Notes under the pieces: model-generated
The model's database searches: none
The model's input: the letters and a program-made list of their open reading frames with translations, nothing else
What the model was told of the DNA's origin: nothing
Assembly: GCF_001713375.1 (NCBI RefSeq)
Contig: NZ_CP016449.1
Location: 2,356,001-2,420,000, forward strand
From: Hydrogenophaga sp. RAC07
GTDB taxonomy: Bacteria; Pseudomonadota; Gammaproteobacteria; Burkholderiales; Burkholderiaceae_C
Direction: 5' to 3'
Length of the DNA: 64,000 nt
In this document: piece after piece, positions 17,710-26,318 of the stretch
Position numbering within the stretch: position 1 is the stretch's first letter
Layout of the letters: every line of letters starts with the position of its first letter
Position numbers and translations under genes: made by a program

Positions 17710-18750
17710 TCACTTGCTGTGTTTGGCAATCAGGGCACGGGCTTCGGCCACCAGCTTCGCACCGTCGATCTTCTTGCCCTTCATCTCGTTGACCCAGTCG
17801 GCCTCCACCGCCGTCGCAGCGGTCTGCCAGCGCTTCGTTTCGGCAGCGTCCAGCGTCACGATGTTGTTGCCCGCCTTTTGCGCCACCTCCAGACCCACCT
17901 TGTCGCCCTCGTCCATCGCACGGCCGAAGAAGGCCGCGGTTTCCACGCCCGAGTTGTTGTCGATCACCTTCTTCAGATCGGCGGGCAGTTTGTCGTAGCT
18001 GGCGCGGTTCATCGACAGCGCAAAGGTTTGTGAAAACAGGCCTTGCGGACCGGCGAAGGTGGTGTGGTTCTTCACCAGGTCGGCGATCTTGAGCGACGGG
18101 GTGACTTCCCACGGGATCGTGGTGCCGTCGATCACGCTCTTGGACAAGGCCTCGGTCACCGCCGGCACCGGCATGCCCACGGGTGTGGCGCCGAGCTTGG
18201 TCAACATGTTGTTGATCACGCGCGAACCGCCGCGGATCTTCATGCCGCGCAGGCTCTCCAGGCCCGTGATCGGCGACTTGGTGTGGAACAGGCCCGGGCC
18301 GTGCGTGTGCGCGGCCAGCAGCTTGACCGAGCGGAACTCGTCGGCGGCGAACTTCTCCACGTACTCGTGAAAGGCGCGCGAAGCCGGCTCGGCCTTGCCG
18401 CTCATGAACGGCAGTTCAAACACCTCGGCCTTGTTGAAGCGCCCGGGCGTGTAGCCCAGCACCGTCCAGGTGATGTCGGCCACCCCATCGCGGGCCTGGT
18501 CGAACAGCTGCGGTGGCGTGCCGCCCATGGACATGGTGTGGAACATCTGCACCTTGATGCGGCCACCCGATTCGGCCTCGATCTTCCTGGCCCAAGGGGC
18601 GATGGCGCGCGCGGGAATGGTCGCCGTGGACGGCAGGAACTGGTGCAGGCGCAGCGTGATGGTCTGCTGGGCCAGGGCGCTGCCCGCCAGGGTGGTTGCG
18701 GCCAAAGCAGCCAGGGCCACGACGGCGTTGCGGCGTTTGAGAAAAGTCAT
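17710..18750 (-). CDS. dctP: TRAP transporter solute-binding protein (DctP), paralogue 2
   Basis: From the ATG at 18748-18750 the product has 346 residues with a signal peptide (MTFLKRRNAVVALAAL, cleavage after ALA, about residue 27). It keeps the DctP motifs SGGRIKVQMFHTMSMGG, LRGMKIRGGSRVINNML and VIDGTTIPWEVTPSLK. It is clearly homologous to paralogue 1, with long identical stretches such as RGGSRVINNMLTKLGATPVG and a shared C-terminal EARALIAKHSK. No dctQM genes lie beside it, so it probably feeds the single DctQM pair at 13206-15098. Differences cluster in the N-terminal lobe and could change ligand preference. Confidence 0.93.
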   Translation of the reverse strand: MTFLKRRNAVVALAALAATTLAGSALAQQTITLRLHQFLPSTATIPARAIAPWARKIEAESGGRIKVQMFHTMSMGGTPPQLFDQARDGVADITWTVLGYTPGRFNKAEVFELPFMSGKAEPASRAFHEYVEKFAADEFRSVKLLAAHTHGPGLFHTKSPITGLESLRGMKIRGGSRVINNMLTKLGATPVGMPVPAVTEALSKSVIDGTTIPWEVTPSLKIADLVKNHTTFAGPQGLFSQTFALSMNRASYDKLPADLKKVIDNNSGVETAAFFGRAMDEGDKVGLEVAQKAGNNIVTLDAAETKRWQTAATAVEADWVNEMKGKKIDGAKLVAEARALIAKHSK

Positions 18751-18814
18751 CTGGGAATTCCTGTTGTCAGAAAAGAGTGGCATTCGGCGGCCCCGCGAGA
18801 GAGGCGCCCGGACA

Positions 18815-18832
18815 TGTGTCGCGTCAGACACA
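18815..18832. promoter_or_regulatory. Candidate operator upstream of dctP paralogue 2
   Basis: TGTGTC (18815-18820) and GACACA (18827-18832) form a perfect 6-bp inverted repeat with six bases between. It is 65-82 bp upstream of the dctP start in the 187-bp region shared with the divergent isomerase gene. The regulator is unknown. Confidence 0.45.
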
Positions 18833-18937
18833 AGGCCTTTAATGTGCCGCCAAGGCTTTACATACACCAGCCCATTTCACGACTTGCAGCTATACCGCGC
18901 CGGCATGAAACACAGGCGGCGTGGGTACCATGCACGC

Positions 18938-19528
18938 ATGACCCCAGCACTCAAATTCCACTTCGACTTCATCTCGCCCTTCGGCTACTTCGGCTCGCTT
19001 CGCATCGAAGAGCTCGCCGCGCGGCACGGGCGCACGGTGGAATGGCACCCCATGTTGCTGGGCATTTCGGTGATGAAGGTCATGGGCCTGAAGCCCCTGC
19101 TCGACACACCGCTCAAGGGCCCGTACACCGAGCGTGATGTGCTGCGCTACGCGCGGGAGCACGGCGTGCCGATGCAGCGCCAACCCCGCGACCCGGTGAT
19201 GAACCCGCTGGCGTGCGGGCGCGCGATGGCCTGGGTGAACCGCCACCAGCCGCAGCGCGCGGCCGAGGTGGCGCACGCCATCTACGGCGCCTACTGGGGC
19301 GAAGGGCTGGACCTCTCCACCCCCGAGTCGCTGACACCTGTGGTGGGTGACGAGGTGGCACACGCCGCCGCCAGCGAGGAAGCCGTGGCCCTGCTGCGCG
19401 CCGAGGTCGACGCCTCGCTGCAGGCCGGCGTGTTCGGCTCACCCACCGTGGTGGTGGATGGTGAGCCGTTCTGGGGCATCGACAAGTTCGAACAGATCGA
19501 CCGCTGGCTCACCCGGGGCGGTTGGTAG
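18938..19528 (+). CDS. 2-hydroxychromene-2-carboxylate isomerase / DsbA-like (kappa GST) protein
   Basis: The start at 18938 gives 196 residues that begin with FHFDFISPFGYFGS, the thioredoxin-fold opening with the glutathione-contacting Ser of HCCA isomerases. It then has MNPLACGRAMAW, a helical insert, and the C-terminal GVFGSPTVVVDGEPFWGIDKFEQI typical of the family. There is no CxxC, so it is not a disulfide oxidase. HCCA isomerases act in naphthalene catabolism, but many homologues handle other aromatic intermediates with glutathione. It stands 14 bp from the convergent CoA-ligase gene. A longer start at 18905 is possible but is poorly conserved in style. Confidence 0.82.
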   Translation: MTPALKFHFDFISPFGYFGSLRIEELAARHGRTVEWHPMLLGISVMKVMGLKPLLDTPLKGPYTERDVLRYAREHGVPMQRQPRDPVMNPLACGRAMAWVNRHQPQRAAEVAHAIYGAYWGEGLDLSTPESLTPVVGDEVAHAAASEEAVALLRAEVDASLQAGVFGSPTVVVDGEPFWGIDKFEQIDRWLTRGGW

Positions 19529-19542
19529 GTCGCAGCCGAGCT

Positions 19543-21378
19543 TCAGCCGAAGCGGATATCGACCGTCAAGGCAATCGCGGCCAGCGCGGCGCGCAGGCGC
19601 TGCGACAGGTCTTCATCGGCCGCGCCAGCGAGTGTGATCAACGCGCGCTGACGGCCACCCTCGTCGCTCGCGTCCACCCGCACCGCGCGATCCGGCGCCA
19701 AGCCCTGCGCGATCTCGGTCAGGCGGATCTCGATGGCGCGCAGGCGCAGCGTGGGCTTGAACACCTTGCCGATGGCCGTGAGCGGCAGTGCGTCCACCAG
19801 CACCACGCGCTTCGGGCAGGCCGGCCGTTCGTACACCTGCGGCGCCACCTCACGCAGCAGACCATCGGCGTCCACACCGACTCCGGCGCGCAGCACCACA
19901 AAGGCCACCGGCACCTCACCTGCGTAGGCATCGGGCTCGGCCACCACGGCGCACTGCAACACGGCGGGGTGGGCCATGAAGGCGTCTTCCACCAGACCGG
20001 GGTCGATGTTGTGCGAGCCGCGGATGATCACGTCCTTCGCGCGCCCGGTGATGTGGATGCGACCCGCGTCGTCGATGTGCCCGAGGTCACCCGTGACGAT
20101 CCAGCCGTGCTCGAACAGACCCGCGTTGCGCTTCGCATCAAGGTAACCCGGGCTCATGTGTGGACCCCGCAGCACCAGCACGCCGGTCTCACCCGCCGCG
20201 CATCGCTCGCCGAGCTTCGCTTCGCCATCGCGCCAGGGCACAGCGTGCACCTCGGTGTAGGGCAGGCGCAGGCCCGCCGAGCCGGGGGTGCGCGGTCCGA
20301 GCAGCGGCTCGATGCTCACCAGTCCGGCGCATTCGGTCATGCCCAGGATGTTGCGCACGGGAATGCCGGTGGCTGTCTCAAAGCGCTGCGCCAGCTCGGC
20401 CGGCAGCGGGGAGCCGCCGGTGAAGGCCGCGCGCACTCCCTCGATCTTCGCGTTCACCGGCACGCCCAGCAGGCTCGCCAGCACCGTGGGCACGCAGGCC
20501 AGGTGCGTCACGCGCTCGCGTTCGCAAAACTGCCAGTAGGCCTTCACGAAGCCGGTGTTGCGCATGCCGCTGAGCGTGGGCAAGACCTGGCGTGCGCCGA
20601 TGGCCAGCAGTGCCAGCCCGTACACGAACGCACCCGCCACGTGGAACAGCGGAAAGCCGTTGACCTCCACCGCGGTGTCGTCCATGTCGTAGTAGGCGTG
20701 CGCGAACCACGCCGTGTGGGCCTCGTTGCCGGCGGTGTGCTGCGCGAGCTTGGGCGCGCCGGTGGTGCCGCCGGTGTGGAACAGCGCCACCACCCGGTCG
20801 GGGTTCAGGTCGGGCTCGAACGTGAGGGTGTCGGGCTGCGCGGCCATGAGGTCCTGCAGCGACGGCGTGCCGGGCACGGGCTCATCCACGGAGATCGGCA
20901 CCAGGGTGGTGGCGTGCAGCGCCTGCACGGCCAGCGCCGTGGGCCACACCGCCAGTTCCGCGTTGGGCCCCAAAGCCACCAGCACCTTCGCGCCCGAGGC
21001 TTTCAGCAGGGCTGCGATGTGGTCGGGCTGCAGCAAAAAGTTGATCGGGCACACACGGCCCGCGAGCTGCGCGCCCCACAGCACGGCGTGGGCTTCGGGC
21101 GTGTTGGGCGCGAGCATGCCCACGGTGTCGCTCTCGTGCACACCGAGCGCGCGGAACGCGTTGGCGGCGCGGTGAATGTGGGCCAGCAACTCCCGGTAGG
21201 TCACACGCTGCGGCGGCGTGTCCAGTGACGCGTCGGGCAGGAAGGTGAAGGCCTCGCGGTCGGGGAAACGTTCGGCAATGGCCCGGATCAGTTGATAAGG
21301 CGTGCGGTTTGGCGCCAACGTTGCCAGCGGCGCACGCTCCAGCGCTTCAATGTCGGCGAGCGTGGCGAACGCCTTCAT
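19543..21378 (-). CDS. Acyl-CoA synthetase (AMP-binding) paired with an amidohydrolase
   Basis: The 611-residue enzyme of the ANL superfamily has motif A3 FHTGGTTGAPKLAQHT, A5 LGMTECAG, A7 GWIVTGDLG, A8 GRAKDVIIRGSHNI and the catalytic Lys of A10 in LTAIGKVFKP. It activates a carboxylate to an acyl-AMP and then a CoA thioester. About 65 residues follow A10, an unusual extension. Its start overlaps the stop of the amidohydrolase gene by four bases. The pair diverges from the crotonase operon across the palindromic operator, so it is probably part of the same phenylpropanoid regulon, giving that cluster a second CoA ligase. The exact acid is unknown. Confidence 0.9.
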   Translation of the reverse strand: MKAFATLADIEALERAPLATLAPNRTPYQLIRAIAERFPDREAFTFLPDASLDTPPQRVTYRELLAHIHRAANAFRALGVHESDTVGMLAPNTPEAHAVLWGAQLAGRVCPINFLLQPDHIAALLKASGAKVLVALGPNAELAVWPTALAVQALHATTLVPISVDEPVPGTPSLQDLMAAQPDTLTFEPDLNPDRVVALFHTGGTTGAPKLAQHTAGNEAHTAWFAHAYYDMDDTAVEVNGFPLFHVAGAFVYGLALLAIGARQVLPTLSGMRNTGFVKAYWQFCERERVTHLACVPTVLASLLGVPVNAKIEGVRAAFTGGSPLPAELAQRFETATGIPVRNILGMTECAGLVSIEPLLGPRTPGSAGLRLPYTEVHAVPWRDGEAKLGERCAAGETGVLVLRGPHMSPGYLDAKRNAGLFEHGWIVTGDLGHIDDAGRIHITGRAKDVIIRGSHNIDPGLVEDAFMAHPAVLQCAVVAEPDAYAGEVPVAFVVLRAGVGVDADGLLREVAPQVYERPACPKRVVLVDALPLTAIGKVFKPTLRLRAIEIRLTEIAQGLAPDRAVRVDASDEGGRQRALITLAGAADEDLSQRLRAALAAIALTVDIRFG

Positions 21379-22238
21379 GCCAGACCGAGCAAACGCACCG
21401 CGTTGCCTTTCAGGATGCCGGGCATCACCTCGGGCTTGAAGCCGGCCACTTCAAAGTCCTTCATCCAGCGTTCCGGCGTGATCAGCGGGTAGTCGCTGCC
21501 GAACAGGATGCGGTCTTTCAAGAGCGTGTTTGCGTACTGCACCAGCTGTTTGGGAAAGTACTTCGGGCTCCAGCCGGAAAGATCAATCCACACATTGGGC
21601 TTGTGCGTGGCCACGGAGAGCGCCTCGTCCTGCCACGGAAAACTCGGGTGCGCCATGACGATCTGCATGTCGGGGAAGTCGATCGCCACGTCGTCCAGGT
21701 GCATGGGGTTGCTGTACTCCAGCCGCAGGCCGCCACCGCAACGCATGCCGCTGCCGATGCCGCTGTGCCCGGTGTGGAAGATCGCGGGCAGTTTGTGCGC
21801 GTTGATCACCTCGTAGATCGGCCAGGCCATCTTGTCGTAGGGGTGGTATCCCTGCACCGTGGGGTGGAACTTGAAGCCCTTGATGCCCTCCTCCTGGATG
21901 AGGCGTTCGGCCTCGCGCGCACCCATCTTGCCCTTGTGTGGGTCGATGCTGGCGAAGGCAATCATCATGTCGCTGTTCTCGCGCGCGGCCTGCGCGATCT
22001 CCTCGTTCGGAATGCGCCGGCGGCCGAGTTGCGACTCGCTGTCCACGGTGAACATCACCAGCCCGAGCTTGCGTTCGCGGTAGTAGGCCACCGTCTCGGC
22101 AATGGTGGGCCGGCGGTCGCTGCCGAAGAACTTGTCGGCCGCGCGGTCGTACTCCTCGCCATAGTTGTCGAAGGGGTTGCGGCAGCTGACTTCGGCGTGC
22201 GTGTGGATGTCGATCGCGATGAGGTTCTTGTGGTCCAT
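21375..22238 (-). CDS. Amidohydrolase-family (COG2159) enzyme, CouO-like by context
   Basis: The start at 22236-22238 gives 287 residues. Metal-site motifs are IDIHTHAEV (HxH, residues about 10-12), FHTGHSGIG, AHPSFPW and the catalytic-Asp region LFGSDYPLITPERW. This is the amidohydrolase-2 group that includes decarboxylases and C-C hydrolases. In Rhodococcus jostii a related amidohydrolase in the hydroxycinnamate (cou) cluster is proposed to split the beta-keto side chain hydrolytically, and the context here (CoA ligase, crotonase, MarR) is similar. It is the first gene of a two-gene operon. A decarboxylase role cannot be excluded. Confidence 0.8.
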   Translation of the reverse strand: MDHKNLIAIDIHTHAEVSCRNPFDNYGEEYDRAADKFFGSDRRPTIAETVAYYRERKLGLVMFTVDSESQLGRRRIPNEEIAQAARENSDMMIAFASIDPHKGKMGAREAERLIQEEGIKGFKFHPTVQGYHPYDKMAWPIYEVINAHKLPAIFHTGHSGIGSGMRCGGGLRLEYSNPMHLDDVAIDFPDMQIVMAHPSFPWQDEALSVATHKPNVWIDLSGWSPKYFPKQLVQYANTLLKDRILFGSDYPLITPERWMKDFEVAGFKPEVMPGILKGNAVRLLGLA

Positions 22239-22301
22239 GGATGTCTCTCGGTGGTGGGTCTGACCTAGGGAAAACACGGGGGTCGGTCGGACGGGTTTGG
22301 C

Positions 22302-22330
22302 TTGTTTTGGTTATTGTTTATAACCATAAT
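22302..22330 (+). promoter_or_regulatory. Promoter with embedded palindromic operator of the phenylpropanoid operon
   Basis: A -35 TTGTTT (22302-22307) and -10 CATAAT (22325-22330) are separated by exactly 17 bp. That spacer lies wholly within a perfect palindrome, TGGTTAT-N5-ATAACCA (22308-22326), with two bases running into the -10. It is in the 149-bp gap between the divergent amidohydrolase and crotonase genes. The size suits a MarR-family dimer, and a MarR gene ends the rightward operon. Confidence 0.75.
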
Positions 22331-22387
22331 CAGCCCTCGTTTCAAGCGCAAAAACCCCGAACAGGCGGCCGACGCCCACACCCCGAC

Positions 22388-23176
22388 ATGCCCATCCATT
22401 CCACCGACATCAGCCTGAGCCTGCAAGGCGCTTCTTCTGAAATCGCCGTCATCACGCTCAACCGCCCGGCCAAGCGCAATGCGCTCAACGACGGCCTGAT
22501 CCTCGCCATCCGCGACATGTTCCAGGCCATGCCGCACGGCGTGCGAGCCGCCGTCATCCACGGCAGCGGCGACCACTTCTGCGCCGGACTCGATCTGTCC
22601 GAACTCAGCGAACGCGACGCCGGCCAGGGTCTGCACCATTCGCGCATGTGGCACAGCGCGCTGGAGTGTGTGCAATACGGCCCGGTGCCGGTGGTGGCCG
22701 CACTGCACGGCGCGGTGGTGGGTGGCGGCCTGGAGCTGGCCAGCACCTGCCACATCCGGGTGGCCGACGAATCCGCCTTTTTCGCGCTGCCCGAAGGCTC
22801 GCGCGGCATCTTCGTGGGCGGTGGCGGCTCGGTGCGCATCCCGCGCCTGATCGGCGCCGCGCGCATGGCCGACATGATGTTCACCGGCCGCGTCTACAAG
22901 GCGCCCGAGGCCGAACGCATCGGCCTCACGCAGTACCTGGTGCCGCAGGGCACGGCGCTGGAGAAGGCCATGGAATTGGCCGCACGCATTGCACAGAACG
23001 CACCGCTGACCAACTACGCGCTGATGCACGCGCTGCCGCGCATCGCCGAACAGCCGGCCGACCAGGGCTACCTGACCGAGGCCATGATGGCCGCGATCGC
23101 ACAGAGCGATCCCGAAGCGAAAACGCGTGTGCGCGCTTTCCTCGAAGGCCGCGCCAACAAGGTCAGCAAGGACTGA
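22388..23176 (+). CDS. Enoyl-CoA hydratase/isomerase (crotonase) of the phenylpropanoid cluster
   Basis: The start at 22388 gives 262 residues with the crotonase pattern VITLNRPAKRNALND, the oxyanion-hole segments GSGDHFCAGLDLSEL and LHGAVVGGGLELAST, and the PEGSRGIFVGGGGSVRIPRLIG loop. It probably hydrates the double bond of a cinnamoyl-type CoA thioester made by the next gene's enzyme. Because thiolase and SDR genes follow, I favour a beta-oxidation-type hydratase over the retro-aldol vanillin-forming Ech. The catalytic acidic residues could not be mapped confidently by eye. It is first in the operon, about 50 bp after the predicted transcript start. Confidence 0.85.
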   Translation: MPIHSTDISLSLQGASSEIAVITLNRPAKRNALNDGLILAIRDMFQAMPHGVRAAVIHGSGDHFCAGLDLSELSERDAGQGLHHSRMWHSALECVQYGPVPVVAALHGAVVGGGLELASTCHIRVADESAFFALPEGSRGIFVGGGGSVRIPRLIGAARMADMMFTGRVYKAPEAERIGLTQYLVPQGTALEKAMELAARIAQNAPLTNYALMHALPRIAEQPADQGYLTEAMMAAIAQSDPEAKTRVRAFLEGRANKVSKD

Positions 23177-23181
23177 ACGCC

Positions 23182-25047
23182 ATGAGCCACAACCCGACCA
23201 TGGCGAAATACCGCCCGCTCACCTTCGGCGTCACCCGCGCCACGCTGCGCGACGGCGCTCCAGGCACGCACTACCTCAGCGCCGACCAGGACCTGCCGCC
23301 CTTTCCCGAGCGCATCACCGACCGGCTGGTGCACTGGGCGAACACGCGCCCCGACCAGACCCTGTTTGCGCGCCGGACGAAGAACGCCGACGGCAGCACC
23401 GGCGACTGGCGCCACATCACGTTCGCGCAAGCGCTCGACGCGGCGCGCCGCATCGGCCAGGGCCTGCTCAACCGCGGCCTCTCGACCCAGTGCCCGGTGC
23501 TGATCCTGAGCGAGAACGACCTCGAACACGCGCTGCTGTCACTCGGTTGCATCTACGCCGGCATCGCGTATTGCCCGACCTCGCCCGCCTACTCGCTGGT
23601 GAGCCAGGATTTCGACAAGCTGCACCATGTGGTGAAGACGCTCACGCCCGGCCTGGTGTTCGCCAGCGATGCGAGCCGCTACAGCCGCGCGATGCTGGCC
23701 ACGCTGGGCGATGGCGTGGAGCTGGTCACCACCGAGGGCTCGGTGCCGGGACGCACCACCACACCGTTCGCCGACCTGCTGGCCACCGAGCCCACGCCGG
23801 CGGTGGACGCCGCCATGGCCGCCACCGGGCCGGACACCATCGTCAAGTTCCTCTTCACCTCGGGCTCGACCAAGATGCCCAAGGCCGTGATCAACACGCA
23901 GCGCATGTGGTGCGCCAACCAGCAGCAGATGATGGAATCGATGCCGGTGCTGGCCGAGAGCCCGCTGGTGCTGGTGGACTGGCTGCCGTGGAACCACACC
24001 TTCGGCGGCAACCACAACGTGGGCATGGTGCTGTTCCACGGCGGCACGCTGTTCATCGACGACGGCAAGCCCACGCCCGCACTCATGGGCGAGACGCTGC
24101 GCAACCTGCGCGAGATCGCGCCCACGGTGTATTTCAACGTGCCCACCGGTTTCGAGGCCATCGCCAACGCCATGAAGACCGACGAGGCCCTGCGCAAGAC
24201 CCTGCTCTCGCGCGTGCGCATGTTTTTCTACGCCGGTGCCGCGCTGGCACAGCCGGTGTGGGACGCCCTGCACGCGGCGCAGGAAAGCGAGATCGGCGAG
24301 CGCATCGTCATGGGCACGGGCCTGGGCATGACCGAGTCCGGTCCTTTCGGCATCTTCGTGACCAGCCCCAACGTGAAGGCCGGCGACCTCGGCCTGCCCG
24401 CGCCAGGGCTGGAGCTCAAACTGGTGGACACCGAAGGCAAGACCGAGGTGCGCTACAAGGGCCCCAACATCACACCGGGCTACTGGCGCATGCCGGCCGA
24501 GACAGCCGAGGCCTTCGACGAAGAAGGTTTCTTCAAGACCGGCGACGCGGTGAAGTGGATCGACGAGACCGACATCCACCTCGGTCTCAAGTTCGACGGC
24601 CGCATCGCCGAAGACTTCAAGCTCGCCACGGGCACCTTCGTGAGCGTGGGCCCGCTGCGCGCGAAGATCATCGCGGCCGGTGCGCCCTACATCCAGGATG
24701 TGGTGCTCACCGGGCTGAACATGAAAGAAGTCGGCGCCATGGTGTTCCCCACACCGCTGGTGCGCTCTCTCAGTGGTTTGCCCGCCGACGCCTCCATGCA
24801 CGACGTGCTCAACAGCGCACCGGTGCTGGCGCACTTCCAGCGCGTGGTGACCGAACTCGCCAAGACCGCCACCGGCAGCGCCAGCCGCATCGCGCGCCTG
24901 TGCCTGCTGGCCGACCCGCCCACCATCGACCGCGGCGAGGTGACCGACAAGGGCTCCATCAACCAGCGCGCCGTGCTGGCCCACCGCGCCGAAACCGTGG
25001 ACCTGCTGCACAGCGATGGCCTGCACGCCATCCTGAAACCCGAGTAA
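23182..25047 (+). CDS. fcs: Feruloyl-CoA synthase-type hydroxycinnamate CoA ligase
   Basis: The start at 23182, five bases after the crotonase stop, gives 621 residues. The P-loop FLFTSGSTKMPKAVINTQRM, the segment DWLPWNHTFGGNHNVGM, GTGLGMTESGP, NITPGYWRM and FFKTGDAVKW, and the C-terminal VTDKGSINQRAVLAHR (catalytic Lys region) match bacterial feruloyl-CoA synthases, which are longer than ordinary 4-coumarate ligases. The enzyme uses ATP and CoA to activate ferulate, coumarate or caffeate. It commits hydroxycinnamates to side-chain shortening by the neighbouring crotonase, SDR and thiolase. Confidence 0.92.
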   Translation: MSHNPTMAKYRPLTFGVTRATLRDGAPGTHYLSADQDLPPFPERITDRLVHWANTRPDQTLFARRTKNADGSTGDWRHITFAQALDAARRIGQGLLNRGLSTQCPVLILSENDLEHALLSLGCIYAGIAYCPTSPAYSLVSQDFDKLHHVVKTLTPGLVFASDASRYSRAMLATLGDGVELVTTEGSVPGRTTTPFADLLATEPTPAVDAAMAATGPDTIVKFLFTSGSTKMPKAVINTQRMWCANQQQMMESMPVLAESPLVLVDWLPWNHTFGGNHNVGMVLFHGGTLFIDDGKPTPALMGETLRNLREIAPTVYFNVPTGFEAIANAMKTDEALRKTLLSRVRMFFYAGAALAQPVWDALHAAQESEIGERIVMGTGLGMTESGPFGIFVTSPNVKAGDLGLPAPGLELKLVDTEGKTEVRYKGPNITPGYWRMPAETAEAFDEEGFFKTGDAVKWIDETDIHLGLKFDGRIAEDFKLATGTFVSVGPLRAKIIAAGAPYIQDVVLTGLNMKEVGAMVFPTPLVRSLSGLPADASMHDVLNSAPVLAHFQRVVTELAKTATGSASRIARLCLLADPPTIDRGEVTDKGSINQRAVLAHRAETVDLLHSDGLHAILKPE

Positions 25048-25054
25048 ACACACC

Positions 25055-26302
25055 ATGGCCACCCGCGGATTCTTCAACGCCTTCGACGACGTCTGGCTGC
25101 TGGCCGGCGTGCGCACGCCCATGGTCGACTACTGTGGTGCGCTGGGCCACATCTCGCCCACCGACCTCGGCATCAAGGCCGCGCGCGAAGCGCTGGTCCG
25201 CGCTGGTGTGCCGGGCGACCACATCGGTTCGGTGATCGCCGGGAACATGGCGCCCGGCGACTTCGACCAGTTCTTCCTGCCGCGCCACATCGGCCTGTAC
25301 GCCGGTGTGCCGGTGGAGGTGCCGGCCATCATGGCGCAGCGCATCTGCGGCACCGGCTTCGAGCTGTTCCGCCAGGCCGGTGAACACATCCAGGGCGGCG
25401 CCTGCGACGCCGCGCTGGTGGTGGGCACCGAGAACATGACACGCAACCCGATTGCCGCCTTCGACCACCGCACCGGCTTCAAACTCGGCGCGCCCGTGGG
25501 TTTCAAGGACTACATGTGGGAAGCGCTGAAGGACCCGGCGGCGGGCATCAACATGATCCAGACCGCCGAGAACCTGGCGAAGCAATACGGCATCACGCGC
25601 GAGGAGGTGGACGCGTTCGCCTCGGCGTCGTTCGCCAAGGCGGTGGCCGCGCAGGAGAGTGGTTTTCTCGCTGGGGAAATCGTCCCGGTGATCAGCGAAA
25701 AGTTCGAGCTCGCCGGCTACAAACCACGCGGCATCAAGCTGCAGGGCAAGCTCACGGAAGTGGCCACCGACACCCACCCCCGCGTCTCGCCGGTGGAGGT
25801 GCTGGCCAAACTGCGCGCGGTGTTTGAAGGCGGCGTGCAGACCGGTGGCAACAGCTCGGCGCTGGTGGACGCGGCGGCGGCCTGCGTGGTGGCTTCCGGC
25901 ACCTACGCGAAAGCCAACGGCAAACAAGCACTGGCGCGCGTGGTCGCGGCATCGGCTGTGGGCGTGCCGCCCGAGATCATGGGCATCGGCCCGGCGCCGG
26001 CCATCCGCCTGCTGCTGGAGCGCACGGGTTTGAAGCTCGGCGACATCGCCCGCTTCGAAGTGAACGAAGCCCAGGGCGCGCAAACGCTGGCCGTGGCGCG
26101 CGAACTGGGCATGGACCTGGACCGCCTCAACGTCAACGGCGGCGCCATCGCGCTGGGCCACCCGCTCGCAGCCACCGGCGTGCGTCTCACGCTCACGCTG
26201 GCGCGCGAACTGCAGCGCAGCGGCCAACGCTACGGGATTGCCAGCGCCTGCGTGGGCGGCGGCCAGGGCATGGCGCTGTTGATCGAAAACAAAGAAGCAT
26301 GA
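25055..26302 (+). CDS. Thiolase (acetyl-CoA acyltransferase)
   Basis: This 415-residue degradative-type thiolase carries the nucleophile Cys98 in QRICGTGFELFRQ, the His motif NGGAIALGHPLAATG and the C-terminal acid/base Cys in ASACVGGGQGMALL. The usual NEAFA element is replaced by NEAQGAQTLA. Thiolases cleave beta-ketoacyl-CoA with CoA to acetyl-CoA and a shortened thioester, here probably a benzoyl- or vanilloyl-type CoA. It begins seven bases after fcs. Its presence implies thiolytic chain shortening, although an amidohydrolase with a possible hydrolytic alternative is encoded in the divergent operon. Confidence 0.92.
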   Translation: MATRGFFNAFDDVWLLAGVRTPMVDYCGALGHISPTDLGIKAAREALVRAGVPGDHIGSVIAGNMAPGDFDQFFLPRHIGLYAGVPVEVPAIMAQRICGTGFELFRQAGEHIQGGACDAALVVGTENMTRNPIAAFDHRTGFKLGAPVGFKDYMWEALKDPAAGINMIQTAENLAKQYGITREEVDAFASASFAKAVAAQESGFLAGEIVPVISEKFELAGYKPRGIKLQGKLTEVATDTHPRVSPVEVLAKLRAVFEGGVQTGGNSSALVDAAAACVVASGTYAKANGKQALARVVAASAVGVPPEIMGIGPAPAIRLLLERTGLKLGDIARFEVNEAQGAQTLAVARELGMDLDRLNVNGGAIALGHPLAATGVRLTLTLARELQRSGQRYGIASACVGGGQGMALLIENKEA

Positions 26303-26318
26303 ACACAAGGACAACACC

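Noticed and set aside
22241..22387. 49-codon N-terminal extension of the crotonase
   Set aside because: It would place the promoter and palindromic operator inside the coding region; the MPIHSTD start gives the normal family length.
22388..23176. Calling the crotonase a feruloyl-CoA hydratase-lyase (vanillin-forming Ech)
   Set aside because: The downstream thiolase, SDR and thioesterase point to beta-oxidation-type shortening, and no vanillin dehydrogenase gene is in the operon, so the specific name is not supported.
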